Positions 43,548-54,163 of a stretch of DNA of 64,000 bases are shown in pieces; position 1 is the stretch's first letter; each line of letters opens with the position of its first letter. The notes under the pieces are model-generated. The model made no database searches. It was not told where the DNA came from and worked only from the letters and a program-made list of their open reading frames with translations. Made by a program: the position numbers and the translations under genes. This DNA is from Aquiluna sp. KACHI24 (GTDB taxonomy: Bacteria; Actinomycetota; Actinomycetes; Actinomycetales; Microbacteriaceae), in NCBI RefSeq assembly GCF_025997915.1, contig NZ_AP026677.1, positions 930,001 through 994,000 on the forward strand, in the 5' to 3' direction.

Positions 43548-44014
43548 CTACTGGGAGACCACTCAAGTTCACTGAGCGCAAGGTCCCCGATTGGGTTCAC
43601 CCCAGGACCTTTTGCCAGTGAGTGACCGACAAGGGCATGCAGGCACTTCACTCGGGTTGGCATGCCTCCGGCCGAAAAATCCTTGATTTCTTCGACCTCT
43701 TCAATTGCTTCGCGCTCGGCTAGGTAGCCGTCGTGGGCTTTTTGATACTGAGCCGCAACCTCAGCATCTTCGATAAGCAGCTGTTGGTAACGAGCCATCA
43801 CGCCAGAGGCCTCAAGCGTCGAAACCGCTGCGGTTGCCGCTGGCTGAGTCAGGTAGTAAAGGGTTGGAAACGGAGTGCCATTTCCAAGTCTTGGTTTGGT
43901 CTTCACAACCAGGGCACGCCCACATACGCAGCGAGCGGCGATGTCCAAAATATCTCGAGCGGGTCTACCTAGCTGTCGACTTACCTCTGCAATGTCTTCT
44001 TGAGAGACGCTCAC
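43532..44014 (-). CDS. DUF501 domain-containing protein
   Basis: This 160-residue protein matches DUF501: QLGRPARDILDIAARCVCGR near the N-terminus, FPTLYYLTQP and a C-terminal SAGGMPTRVKCLHALVGHSL with PSRCQCV. The conserved cysteines may bind a metal. It is located between ftsB and the protease with a GTGA overlap to ftsB; this eno-ftsB-DUF501 order is conserved in actinobacteria as I remember it. Function unknown. Confidence 0.9.
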   Translation of the reverse strand: MSVSQEDIAEVSRQLGRPARDILDIAARCVCGRALVVKTKPRLGNGTPFPTLYYLTQPAATAAVSTLEASGVMARYQQLLIEDAEVAAQYQKAHDGYLAEREAIEEVEEIKDFSAGGMPTRVKCLHALVGHSLAKGPGVNPIGDLALSELEWSPSRCQCV

Positions 44015-44514
44015 TCTTCACTCACCCCGGTATCAAGCGCGGAGCGCAGCACGGATTCAACAATAGAGTCCACCCAGTTCTCTCTCGCAGCTTTTGCCTC
44101 AAGAGAAATTTCATCGGCATTGCGCTTTTTGGCAAGAACCGACCCCAGGGTTCCGGAAGTATCCGAGAAGTCCATTCCATCCGAGTTCATTACGAGATAG
44201 GAGACCTCACCTGGCAAGACGTAGTAGAGCCGATCACGCGCCTGAGCACGAATGTAAACCGGATCTTGCCAGCGGTCGCGCTCAGCCTGCATATCGGCAA
44301 CCGCCTGCTCGGCCAACTTGATGGACTGTTCCATCTCGGTGATTTGTCTGCGCTGATCCAAATAGGTCTGAACATCCTGCGAGACTAAGAAAGTGCCGAG
44401 CACAATAACCAAGATCACGCTAACCGAAACGCTGTTCAGCTTTAGCATGCGCGCAAGTAACTTGCCCTGGGACAGGGCAACTGGCACCTTTGGCTGAGAT
44501 GGTTTTTGCGGCAT
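44011..44514 (-). CDS. ftsB: Septum formation initiator, FtsB/DivIC family
   Basis: This 167-residue protein has a disordered basic N-terminus, one membrane helix (about 29-46; SVSVSVILVIVLGTFLVS), and a coiled coil (about 50-85) with the DivIC-type ending DPVYIRAQARDRLYYVLPGE. It acts in the division complex together with FtsL and FtsQ in well-studied bacteria. It sits downstream of eno across a terminator and overlaps the DUF501 gene by 4 bp. The start is ATG at 44514. Confidence 0.91.
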   Translation of the reverse strand: MPQKPSQPKVPVALSQGKLLARMLKLNSVSVSVILVIVLGTFLVSQDVQTYLDQRRQITEMEQSIKLAEQAVADMQAERDRWQDPVYIRAQARDRLYYVLPGEVSYLVMNSDGMDFSDTSGTLGSVLAKKRNADEISLEAKAARENWVDSIVESVLRSALDTGVSEE

Positions 44515-44532
44515 AAGAGCTTCAGTTTAAGA

Positions 44533-44570
44533 GAAAGCCCGAGTGAGGCAATAACCCCACTCGGGCACTC
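44533..44570 (-). terminator. Rho-independent terminator of eno
   Basis: On the minus strand GCCCGAGTG and CACTCGGGC form a 9-bp perfect stem with a 12-nt loop, followed by TTTCTCTT. It lies 14 bp past the eno stop and ends about 20 bp before the ftsB start. Confidence 0.88.
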
Positions 44571-44579
44571 AGCGAATTA

Positions 44580-45932
<1,353 letters not shown>

Positions 45933-45948
45933 CTAAGAGTCTAGTGAC

Positions 45949-47127
45949 TTAGGCAATTGGCTTGATATCAAGCTCGCCAGAATCTGACAAAAATGCGAAG
46001 TGGCTAAATCCCTGTTCCGCTAGCTCGCTCAGCAGCGCCTTGACATTTTTGGGCTTTCGATCAAGCCTCACTCGCCAGCTCGAGATAAGACTCTGCTGCA
46101 TCGAAAGCGCCTGCTCGATTGACTGATCCTCAGCCACCAAGAGCACAAGACCTGGAGTCTGCTCCTGAGGCGAAGACACCAAATCAACGATTCGTTCAAT
46201 ACCCAGCGATATCCCAACAGCCGGAACATCTGTGCCGAGCCACTTTCCAACCATCCCGTCGTAGCGGCCGCCACCGCCAATTGATGAGCTGCTGTCAGGG
46301 TGCTCGATTTCGAAGATGGTTCCGGTGTAGTAACCCATACCTCTAACTAAGGTTGGGTCGTAACGCAGCGAACTCGAGAAGGCATCAAAGAGTGGCTTTA
46401 GAGCCTCGGGAATCTCAAGCTCTGCAAGACCCGAAAGCCAGTTTGTCGCGTTTAGCGCAACCTCTGCACCGAACTTCTCACCCAGCTCTGCAGTTACGCC
46501 TTCGATTCCGATTTTGTCGAGCTTGTCAATTGAAATCATGGCGCTCAGAGCATCTGAGCTTGAAACTCCGAGCTGTGCAATTGATTGAGTTAGAAGCTCG
46601 CGGTGATTTACTCGAATCTTTGCACCCTTTACACCCATTGCCTTCAGTGCCGCCAAAGATGCGGAAACAAGCTCAAACTCCGCAAGCATCGAATCATCAC
46701 CGATGATGTCGATATCGCACTGGATGAACTGGCGGTAGCGACCCTTTTGTGGGCGCTCGGCACGGAAAACCGGACCGGTTTGAATCGCCTTCAGAACTCT
46801 TGGAAGTTTGCCCTGGTTGGAGGCGTAGTAACGGGTCAGTGGCACGGTCAGGTCAAATCTCAAACCAAGGTCGGCCAGCTCGGTGCCATCTTGGAGAGCC
46901 TGTGCGTACTCCTCGCCGCGCTTTTGAACCTTGAATACCAGCTTCTCGTTATCGCCACCCTGGCCGGATTGCAATCTTGTGAGATCCTCCAAAATCGGAG
47001 TCTCGATCTCTTGAAAACCACGCGCCAGGTACTGCTCTTTGGCCAGCTGAATCAGCCTTTCGCGCTTCGCCTTCTCGACTGGGAGAAAGTCACGCATTCC
47101 ACGCGGGGCATTTATTTGCTGGGCCAT
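45949..47127 (-). CDS. hisS: Histidyl-tRNA synthetase
   Basis: HisS charges tRNA-His; it is a class II synthetase. The 392-residue protein shows APRGMRDFLPVEKAKRERLI, motif 1/2 regions with LRFDLTVPLTRYYA and FRAERPQKGRYRQF, the His-specific VRGMGYYTGTIFEIE, and motif 3 GISLGIERIVDL. It is somewhat short at the C-terminal anticodon domain. The start is ATG at 47127. It lies 82 bp upstream of eno on the same strand. Confidence 0.94.
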   Translation of the reverse strand: MAQQINAPRGMRDFLPVEKAKRERLIQLAKEQYLARGFQEIETPILEDLTRLQSGQGGDNEKLVFKVQKRGEEYAQALQDGTELADLGLRFDLTVPLTRYYASNQGKLPRVLKAIQTGPVFRAERPQKGRYRQFIQCDIDIIGDDSMLAEFELVSASLAALKAMGVKGAKIRVNHRELLTQSIAQLGVSSSDALSAMISIDKLDKIGIEGVTAELGEKFGAEVALNATNWLSGLAELEIPEALKPLFDAFSSSLRYDPTLVRGMGYYTGTIFEIEHPDSSSSIGGGGRYDGMVGKWLGTDVPAVGISLGIERIVDLVSSPQEQTPGLVLLVAEDQSIEQALSMQQSLISSWRVRLDRKPKNVKALLSELAEQGFSHFAFLSDSGELDIKPIA

Positions 47128-47195
47128 TGGGCTAGTTTCTCATAACCGCAGGTCAACATATGTCTATTGAGGCTCTTGGTTGCTAATGTTTTCGC

Positions 47196-47786
47196 ATGTC
47201 ATCCGAGCCAAAACGCGGTCGCGGCAGGCCAATAACCACTGACCCAGTGGAGGTTGGACTCACCGCGCTCAGGCTTTTTGTCGAGCACGGTATCGACAAG
47301 GTGACCATGGACGATGTTGCTATTGCCGCTGGCATTTCTCGCTCGAATCTCTTCAGGGTTTTCCCATCCAAGGCCGCCGTGGTTTGGGGTGGGGTTCAGC
47401 AGTTCAATTCGGCACTCACCCATGCGCTAGAGACATCTACTGAAAAGTCTTTGGTTTTAGTACTGCACAAATCTTGGGTTAGCGCGATGCAAGTTATAGA
47501 CAGCTCGCTAGAAACAATTCGACTGCGCTTGAAACTAATTGCCTCATCGCCAGAGGTTTACGGTTGGGGTACTGGACAGCTTGAGCAATCTCGAAAAGTT
47601 CTGGAGCAGTTCATTGCGGAGCGTGAGGGCGAGGGCGTTCGAGCGAAGATGATTTCTTCTGCATTGATGGCCGCCTCGATGGCGGTTCTAACCTGGTGGG
47701 CAGAGACTGATGATCCGCGTCACCCATCCGAGGTCCTAGACGAATCTTTTGCTCAGTTCGAGCAAGTTTTCGCTCAGGTCAGCTAG
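47196..47786 (+). CDS. TetR-family transcriptional regulator
   Basis: This 196-residue protein has an N-terminal TetR helix-turn-helix: ALRLFVEHGIDKVTMDDVAI then AAGISRSNLFRVFPSKAAVV. The C-terminal helical domain is unassigned (KMISSALMAASMAVLTWW). It is a single plus-strand gene between hisS and mazG. The start is ATG at 47196; TAATGT lies 6 nt upstream without a ribosome binding site. Its ligand and target genes are unknown. The 3' end overlaps the mazG end by 4 bp. Confidence 0.87.
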   Translation: MSSEPKRGRGRPITTDPVEVGLTALRLFVEHGIDKVTMDDVAIAAGISRSNLFRVFPSKAAVVWGGVQQFNSALTHALETSTEKSLVLVLHKSWVSAMQVIDSSLETIRLRLKLIASSPEVYGWGTGQLEQSRKVLEQFIAEREGEGVRAKMISSALMAASMAVLTWWAETDDPRHPSEVLDESFAQFEQVFAQVS

Positions 47787-48475
47787 TCAGCCACACCAAT
47801 CACGCCAGCATCTGTGGCATCCGAGAGTTCATAACTTCTGATTTCAACCTGTAGCTCTCTAGTTGCCTCGCGAAGCGCTCGCTCTGGGTCCAACCCCTGT
47901 GCTTTTGCTGACTGCACCACGGCCAAAAGTAGCTTGCCGAGCTCGGCTTCACTGCCTAGGGGAATTGCAGCCTCTTCTAAATCAAGCATGCCAAGCTTTT
48001 CGGCCTTGCCCATTACCTTGCTGGCAAGGGCAAGGGCCGGCATCGCCTGCGGGATGCCATCTAGAACCGAGGTTCTAGTGGGCTTCTCCTTTTTCTTGTG
48101 GTTGTCCCAGTTCTGCATCACTTCATCACCGGTCAGAGCCTTGAAACGCTGCTGCTCCTCCTCGGTGCCAAAGACGTGGGGGTGCCTGGAGCGCATTTTT
48201 TTCTCCATGAACTGGGCAACATCCTCTATGTCGAATGGCTCACCAAAGGTACCGGTGGATCCCAGATCAGAGTGAAAAATCACCTGATAAAGCACATCGC
48301 CGAGCTCTTCGATGACCTCTTCGCGAGAGCCGGACTCAATGGCATCGATCAGTTCGTAGGTCTCTTCAAGTAGGTACTGAATCAGTGAGCGATGGGTCTG
48401 CTCGGCATCCCAAGCACAACCGCCAGGGGCTCTAAGTTGATGAGCGGTTTCAATCAAGCTATCTAGCTTTTGCAT
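47783..48475 (-). CDS. mazG: MazG nucleoside triphosphate pyrophosphohydrolase
   Basis: MazG hydrolyses nucleoside triphosphates, including non-canonical ones, to NMP and PPi. The protein (230 residues) has LRAPGGCAWDAEQTHRSL and the metal-binding LLEETYELIDAI with EEVIEELGDVLYQ, followed by FMEKKMRSRHPHVFG. The second half is less conserved. The start is ATG at 48475 with GGGGAG upstream, sharing one base with the mfd stop; the frame extends to 48511 but lies in mfd. Confidence 0.93.
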   Translation of the reverse strand: MQKLDSLIETAHQLRAPGGCAWDAEQTHRSLIQYLLEETYELIDAIESGSREEVIEELGDVLYQVIFHSDLGSTGTFGEPFDIEDVAQFMEKKMRSRHPHVFGTEEEQQRFKALTGDEVMQNWDNHKKKEKPTRTSVLDGIPQAMPALALASKVMGKAEKLGMLDLEEAAIPLGSEAELGKLLLAVVQSAKAQGLDPERALREATRELQVEIRSYELSDATDAGVIGVAD

Positions 48476-51400
48476 TAGCTCCCCTGATAGATAAGTGCGA
48501 ACGTCTTCCAAAGCCAGTCCATCACTTCTGCATCACGAAGTGGCTCCAAATCCCCCGATGTCGGGGCTGGCATGGTCAGAAGTTTTGAACTTTGCAAATA
48601 TCGAACCCCTGGGATTCGATGACTTAGGGCCACCAACTGAGTCTCGGTCAGTTCGACAGGTGCAAACTTCGCCTGCAGTCCCAGCAGGTTTACATCTTTT
48701 AGACCGAAGCGATTCGCCTGCTGCCTAAGGTGAGTTACCTCAATCAGATTCAAAACGCTCTGCGGTGCCTTACCGTAGCGATCTTCGATCTCAGCCAAGA
48801 TGTCATCCAATCGACCTCGGTCGCTCTTGGCCGAGGACTCGGCAGAGAGCTTGTGATAGGCCTCAAGTCTGAGTCTCTCGGAGTCCACGTAGGCACTTGG
48901 GATGTGGGCATCGACTGGCAGCTCAAGCTTTAGCTCAGCCGGTGAGGAGATTTCTTCCCCCTTGAACTCTGCAACCGCTTCGCCAATCATGCGCAGGTAT
49001 AGGTCGAAGCCAACACCGGCGATGTGACCGGATTGCTCACCCCCAAGTAGGTTTCCCGCACCTCTGATTTCAAGGTCCTTCATGGCGACCTGCATACCGC
49101 TTCCCAGCTCGTTATTGGTTGCGATGGTGGCGAGGCGATCGTGTGCAGTCTCCGACAGGGTCTTTGATGGGTCATAGAAGAAGTAGGCATAGGCACGCTC
49201 TCTGGAACGACCAACACGACCTCTAATCTGGTGCAGCTGCGAGAGACCAAAGTGCTCCGCGCGATCAACAATCAATGTGTTGGCGTTTGGAATGTCAATA
49301 CCGGTTTCGATGATCGTGGTTGAGACCAACACATCAAATTTGCGTTCCCAAAAATCGACAACGATTTGCTCGAGTTGTTGCTCCGGCATCTGGCCGTGTG
49401 CAACCGCGATGCGCGCCTCAGGAACGAGTTCAGCCAAATCAGCAGCCAACTTGTCGATTGTGGAAACTCGATTGTGAACAAAGAAAACCTGTCCTTCACG
49501 AATCAGTTCTCTTCTGATGGCAGCGGCAACCTGGGCCTCTGAGTAGGCACCGATGTAGGTGAGAATCGGATGGCGCTCCTCAGGTGGTGTTGCCAGGGTG
49601 GACATCTCTCTAATACCAGTGACCGCCATCTCGAGGGTTCTTGGAATCGGAGTCGCACTCATGGCCAAGACATCAACGTTAGTTTTTAGCTCCTTGAGCT
49701 TTTCTTTGTGCTCAACTCCAAAGCGCTGCTCCTCATCGATGATGATTAGCCCTAGATCTTTGAACTTCACTCCCCCGGCCAAGAGTCGGTGGGTTCCAAT
49801 CACCAGGTCGACCGCTCCCGACTCAAGGCCGCGCAATGTTTCTTTGACTTCTTTCTCGGATTGAAAACGAGAAAGTGGTTTTAGATTCACCGGAAATCCT
49901 TGGTAGCGCTGCTGGAAGGTCTGCAGGTGTTGTCTCACCAGCAGGGTGGTGGGAACCAGCATCGCAACCTGCTTGCCATCTTGGATTGCTTTGAATGCAG
50001 CTCTGAGCGCAACCTCGGTCTTGCCATAGCCGACATCGCCAGCGAGAAGACGATCCATCGGGATTGGTTTTTCCATGTCCCGCTTTACCTCTTCGATGGT
50101 GGTGAGCTGATCTGGGGTTTCTTGGAAGCTAAATGCCTCCTCCAACTCGTGCTGCCAGGGTGTGTCGGGACCAAACGCATAACCCTTGGATTTCATTCGA
50201 GCTGAATAGAGCTTGACCAGGTCAATCGCGATCTTGCGAACCGCCTTGCGCGCATTGCCCTTGACCCTGGCCCAGTCGGTACCACCCATCTTGGAGAGCG
50301 CTGGTGCCTCACCTCCGACATAGCGGGTGAGCATGTCGAGCTGGTCGGTTGGGACAAAGAGGCTATCGCCGGGATAGCCGCGCTTGGGCGGAGCGTATTC
50401 GATGACCAAGTATTCGCGGGTGTGCTGACGAGGCCCCGATCCGTTGGAGCGCTGCACCAATTCTTTGAATCGACCAATCCCGTGCACCTCGTGCACGACG
50501 TAGTCACCGGGCTTCAGTTGCAGCGGGTCAACCTGCTGACCACGTCTTCTCGCCAGCTTGCGATCAGACTTGGCTACATATCCCGAGGAGCTACCAAAAA
50601 ACTCAGTCTCAGAGACCACGATTAGGTTGTTGTTTTGCGTGGCAAAGCCGTGAGCCAAATCTCCCACCACAACCGTTATGTGAGCTGAGTCCGGCTCACC
50701 AAGAAATTCACTTAGGATTACCGGAATCTCGGCCTTCTGGATCAGCTCAACAATTCGTTCTGCGGTTCCGTGCCCGGCAGCAACCACCACGATTCTTGAA
50801 CCCGAAGCCTGCTGCTCGCCCAGCCACTCGATCCCCTCTTCAAGACCATGGCGTGGTATTTCATGGAGCTCAAGATCAATCGAGTTTTCGGTGGGCAGTG
50901 AGGTCAGGGCAATTTTCGGCTGGCGCACCAGATCTAGGAATTCGTCGAACTCCATAAAGCCACCGGTTGAAAGATCAATTGGTGCTTGAGACCCTTCAAT
51001 TGCGGCGTCCCAGGCGGCATGCAAGAACTCCTTGTTGGTTTGCACCAGGTTCTCGGCTCTCGCACGAAGCTTTTCCGGGTCGACCAAAAAGACCCTGGAA
51101 TCCTTAGGGAGATAGTCCGTGATTGGGCCCATCTTCTCAGCAAGCACTGGAGCAAGCGACTCCATACCGGTAGCGGGGATGCCGTTAGAGATTTTCTCCA
51201 ACATCTCTTTGAGGTTTGGAAACTCCGAGACCATCTCTCGAGCACGCTGGGCCACGACTGGTGTTATCAAAAGTTCGCGAGCTGGGTATAGCTCAATTCG
51301 ATTCACGTTTGAGGGAATCGAACGCTGGTCGGCAACCGAGAACTCACGAATGTCATCTAGCTCATCGCCAAAGAATTCAAGTCGCAGGGCATGCTCGGAG

Positions 51401-51960
51401 GTGGTGGGGAAAACATCAACGATGCCACCGCGGATCGCAAACTCACCACGCTTTGACACCATGTCGACTCGCTCATAAGCCATCTCGATGAGCTTTAGGC
51501 CGAGCTCCGGGAGTAGATACTCCCCACCTCGTTCCAACGAGAACGGAGGGTGTTTTTCAAAGCCGCCGATGATCGGCTGCAGCGCGGCACGAATCGAAAC
51601 CAGAATCACGACCGGATGGTCGGCACCCTTGGCCAGCTCATGCATTCGATTTAGCGCTCTGAGTCTTCGACCAATGGTTTCGGGAGCTGGTGACAGCCTT
51701 TCATGCGGCAGCGTTTCCCAAGAAGGCAATTCAATTAGCTCAACCTCTGGGATCGCACCAATTAGAGCTGAGACCTCATCGGCCTGCCTGCCCGATGGCA
51801 CAACCACTAGAGAAAAACCAGGGTTCTTAGCCAAAGCTGCGACCGCGAGTGGCTGGGTTTTTGGAGGGGAATAGAGCTCGCAGGACTTGGCGAGTTTGCT
51901 CGGTGCGTCCTGAAACGGGTGCGACCTTGCCGCCGCTTCAATAAGGGGGCGGAGGGTCAC
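48475..51960 (-). CDS. mfd: Transcription-repair coupling factor
   Basis: Mfd displaces RNA polymerase stalled at DNA lesions and recruits UvrA. The 1161-residue protein shows a UvrB-like N-terminal module (ELPSWETLPHERLSP; RGEFAIRGGIVDVFPTTSEH), a CarD-type RNA polymerase-interacting domain (LKPGDYVVHEVHGIGRF), superfamily 2 helicase motifs (LAGDVGYGKTEVALRAA; LIIIDEEQRFGVEHKEKL; VLAMSATPIPRTL; QIRGRVGRSRERAYAYF) and the C-terminal TRCF domain. The start is GTG at 51960, overlapping the pth stop by 4 bp. Confidence 0.97.
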   Translation of the reverse strand: MTLRPLIEAAARSHPFQDAPSKLAKSCELYSPPKTQPLAVAALAKNPGFSLVVVPSGRQADEVSALIGAIPEVELIELPSWETLPHERLSPAPETIGRRLRALNRMHELAKGADHPVVILVSIRAALQPIIGGFEKHPPFSLERGGEYLLPELGLKLIEMAYERVDMVSKRGEFAIRGGIVDVFPTTSEHALRLEFFGDELDDIREFSVADQRSIPSNVNRIELYPARELLITPVVAQRAREMVSEFPNLKEMLEKISNGIPATGMESLAPVLAEKMGPITDYLPKDSRVFLVDPEKLRARAENLVQTNKEFLHAAWDAAIEGSQAPIDLSTGGFMEFDEFLDLVRQPKIALTSLPTENSIDLELHEIPRHGLEEGIEWLGEQQASGSRIVVVAAGHGTAERIVELIQKAEIPVILSEFLGEPDSAHITVVVGDLAHGFATQNNNLIVVSETEFFGSSSGYVAKSDRKLARRRGQQVDPLQLKPGDYVVHEVHGIGRFKELVQRSNGSGPRQHTREYLVIEYAPPKRGYPGDSLFVPTDQLDMLTRYVGGEAPALSKMGGTDWARVKGNARKAVRKIAIDLVKLYSARMKSKGYAFGPDTPWQHELEEAFSFQETPDQLTTIEEVKRDMEKPIPMDRLLAGDVGYGKTEVALRAAFKAIQDGKQVAMLVPTTLLVRQHLQTFQQRYQGFPVNLKPLSRFQSEKEVKETLRGLESGAVDLVIGTHRLLAGGVKFKDLGLIIIDEEQRFGVEHKEKLKELKTNVDVLAMSATPIPRTLEMAVTGIREMSTLATPPEERHPILTYIGAYSEAQVAAAIRRELIREGQVFFVHNRVSTIDKLAADLAELVPEARIAVAHGQMPEQQLEQIVVDFWERKFDVLVSTTIIETGIDIPNANTLIVDRAEHFGLSQLHQIRGRVGRSRERAYAYFFYDPSKTLSETAHDRLATIATNNELGSGMQVAMKDLEIRGAGNLLGGEQSGHIAGVGFDLYLRMIGEAVAEFKGEEISSPAELKLELPVDAHIPSAYVDSERLRLEAYHKLSAESSAKSDRGRLDDILAEIEDRYGKAPQSVLNLIEVTHLRQQANRFGLKDVNLLGLQAKFAPVELTETQLVALSHRIPGVRYLQSSKLLTMPAPTSGDLEPLRDAEVMDWLWKTFALIYQGS

Positions 51961-52490
51961 TCGAGAATTTTAGGCTCTGAAATTAGCTTTTCGACCTGAT
52001 CGGCAGCAATTGCTATCAGGACATCAAGTTCTTTCTTCTCTGTGCTGGAGAAGTTCTGCAAAACAAATTCGGCAACCTCCATCGAGCCTGGAGGTCTTCC
52101 AATGCCAAAGCGAATCCGGTGAAAGTCATTGCCCAGATATTTGATGATGTCTCTCAGGCCATTATGTCCCGCATGTCCGCCGGAAAACTTAGTCCTGATA
52201 TCTCCAAATGGAATATCCAGCTCGTCATGAATGACGATCAGGGAATCGGTGGGGATGTCGAAGAACTTTGCGACTTGGGAAACCGGATTTCCGGAGAGGT
52301 TCATAAAGCCAAGGCTCTTTAGTAAGACAACCTTGCTAGAACCGATTTTGCCCTCTGCGATAAATGCCAGGGACTTGTGGGTCTTGAACTTGGAACCCAG
52401 ACGGGAGGCAAGTTCATCGACCACCATTTGGCCGATATTGTGCCGGTTGTGCTGATAGCTGGGCCCGGGGTTACCGAGCCCAGCTATCAA
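51957..52490 (-). CDS. pth: Peptidyl-tRNA hydrolase
   Basis: Pth releases peptides from prematurely dropped peptidyl-tRNA. The 177-residue protein has IAGLGNPGPSYQHNRHNIGQ with the catalytic His, GFMNLSGNPV, VIHDELDIPFG and SGGHAGHNGLRDI. The only start is TTG at 52490, directly after which the conserved block begins, so the N-terminus is two or three residues shorter than usual. It follows rplY by 10 bp and overlaps mfd by 4 bp. Confidence 0.95.
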   Translation of the reverse strand: MIAGLGNPGPSYQHNRHNIGQMVVDELASRLGSKFKTHKSLAFIAEGKIGSSKVVLLKSLGFMNLSGNPVSQVAKFFDIPTDSLIVIHDELDIPFGDIRTKFSGGHAGHNGLRDIIKYLGNDFHRIRFGIGRPPGSMEVAEFVLQNFSSTEKKELDVLIAIAADQVEKLISEPKILE

Positions 52491-52500
52491 ATAAACCGAA

Positions 52501-53076
52501 TTACTCAGCAGCGGCCTCGGTCTCAGCGGCAGCGCCGGCCTGAGTCTCGACTACAGAGGCGACTAGCTCGCCTGCTGGGAGGTCAAGGGTTACACCCTTT
52601 GGCAAAACGATGCCCTTTGCGGTGTAGTGGTGACCGGCTGGGGCCTCCTTAGAGATGTGCAGCTCGACGAAGTCTGGAACGTGAGTTGCCTCAGCCTCTA
52701 GCTTCACGGTCTTGTGCTCGAGGTCAACGATGGTGCCGCCCATTGCTTCACCGATCACGTGAACTGGAACCTCAACGTGGACCTTCTCGCCCTTGACAAC
52801 CTCAACGAGGTCAACGTGCTCGATGATCTGGGTCACTGGGTCCTTCGAAGCGCTCTTTACAAGAACCAACTCAGTCTTGCCAGCGATGTTTAGCTCCAAT
52901 AGAGCGTTCTTGTGACGAAGTGCTAGACGAACCTCGTGAGCTGGAAGTGAAATGTGGCGGGTTGCGTTGCCGTGACCGTAGATAACTGCTGGGGTCTGGC
53001 CTGCTGCGCGCAGCTTACGAGCTGCACCCTTACCGAAGTTCTCGCGAACGGTGGCGACAATCTTGATCTCTGACAT
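52501..53076 (-). CDS. rplY: 50S ribosomal protein L25 / general stress protein Ctc
   Basis: This 191-residue protein is the long, Ctc-type L25. Residues 1-90 hold the 5S rRNA-binding domain (RENFGKGAARKLRAAGQTPA; VIYGHGNATRHISLPAHEVR), followed by the TL5/CTC C-terminal beta domain (GEKVHVEVPVHVIGEA) and an Ala/Glu-rich tail. The start is ATG at 53076 with GAGGA upstream. The order prs-rplY-pth-mfd is conserved in actinobacteria as I remember it. A predicted structured leader precedes it. Confidence 0.95.
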   Translation of the reverse strand: MSEIKIVATVRENFGKGAARKLRAAGQTPAVIYGHGNATRHISLPAHEVRLALRHKNALLELNIAGKTELVLVKSASKDPVTQIIEHVDLVEVVKGEKVHVEVPVHVIGEAMGGTIVDLEHKTVKLEAEATHVPDFVELHISKEAPAGHHYTAKGIVLPKGVTLDLPAGELVASVVETQAGAAAETEAAAE

Positions 53077-53186
53077 CTTTTCCTCAATAGTCCATGGCGA
53101 GGAAAAGACCCCGTCGATTACGGGCCCTTGGGACCCCTCGCCGCTGCTTCGCCTAGCCTAGACCAATCGGGCTAGAGCTGGCAAGC
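53077..53186 (-). promoter_or_regulatory. Structured 5' leader or intercistronic region before rplY
   Basis: In the 110 bp between the prs stop and the rplY start, GGCGAGG (53096-53102) and CCTCGCC (53136-53142) are perfect 7-bp inverted arms enclosing a GC-rich 33-nt region, with a second CCGT/ACGG pair inside. No T-run follows on the minus strand, so a terminator is unlikely. The location suggests a leader hairpin, as is known for ribosomal-protein autoregulation; this is inference. Confidence 0.4.
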
Positions 53187-54161
53187 CTAGGCGTGGCCCG
53201 GGAAAAGTGAGTTTACTGAGTCGTCGTAGAAGACAGCTGCGATGGCCTTGGCGATTAGCGGAGCGATCGAAAGCACCGTCAGCGAGGCAAACTCTTTGTC
53301 TGGGGTGATTGGCAAGGTGTTGGTGACAACAACCGAGTCAATTACTGGATCCGAGAGTCGCTCAACTGCTGGGTGAGAGAACACCGCGTGGGTGGCGGCA
53401 ACGATGACGCGCTTCGCGCCATTTGCCTTCAGCGCCTTAGCTGCGGCCAAAATGGTACCTCCGGTGTCGATCATGTCATCGACCAACAGGCAATCTCTTC
53501 CCGAAACCTCACCGACGATCTCGTTGACCTGAACCTGGTTTGGGCGATCTGGATCACGGCGCTTGTGCACAATTGCAAGCGGGGTACCCAGGCGATCGGC
53601 CCAAATGTCCGCAACACGAACACGACCCGAGTCTGGGGAAACAACGGTCAGGTTATCCGTGCCAAAAGTCGCTGCGATGTGGTCAGCAAGCATTGGTAGT
53701 GCCCACAGGTGATCTACCGGGCCATCGAAAAAGCCTTGAATCTGTGGGGTGTGAAGATCAACCGACATCAGACGAGATGCACCAGCGGCCTTGTAAAGGT
53801 CAGTCATCAAACGGGCGGAGATCGGCTCGCGACCTTTGTGCTTCTTGTCCTGGCGAGCGTAAGGGAAAAATGGTGCAACCACGGTGATGCGCTTGGCACT
53901 GGCACGCTTCATGGCATCCACCATCAATAGGTGCTCCATGATCCAGTGGTTGATTGGCTGTGGGTGCGCCTGAATGATGAAAGCATCAACTCCACGAACG
54001 CTGCGCTCGTATCTGACAAAAGTCTCGCCGTTGGCGAAGTCATAGGCAGTCATTGGCACCAGTTCAGTACCAAGAATCTCGGCCACCTCTTGAGCTAATG
54101 GCTGATGAGCACGGCCACTGGCAATTACTAGTTGTTTGCTGGCGGCCTTCTCGATTGCCAT
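53187..54161 (-). CDS. prs: Ribose-phosphate diphosphokinase (PRPP synthetase)
   Basis: Prs makes PRPP from ribose-5-phosphate and ATP, feeding nucleotide, histidine and NAD synthesis. The protein (324 residues) has ANGETFVRYERSVRG, ITVVAPFFPYARQDKKHKGR, DLHTPQIQGFFDGPVDHL, and the PRPP loop VDDMIDTGGTILAAAKAL. The start is ATG at 54161 with GGAG upstream; the longer frame overlaps glmU. It follows glmU by 2 bp, so the two are one transcript. Confidence 0.95.
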   Translation of the reverse strand: MAIEKAASKQLVIASGRAHQPLAQEVAEILGTELVPMTAYDFANGETFVRYERSVRGVDAFIIQAHPQPINHWIMEHLLMVDAMKRASAKRITVVAPFFPYARQDKKHKGREPISARLMTDLYKAAGASRLMSVDLHTPQIQGFFDGPVDHLWALPMLADHIAATFGTDNLTVVSPDSGRVRVADIWADRLGTPLAIVHKRRDPDRPNQVQVNEIVGEVSGRDCLLVDDMIDTGGTILAAAKALKANGAKRVIVAATHAVFSHPAVERLSDPVIDSVVVTNTLPITPDKEFASLTVLSIAPLIAKAIAAVFYDDSVNSLFPGHA

Positions 54162-54163
54162 TG

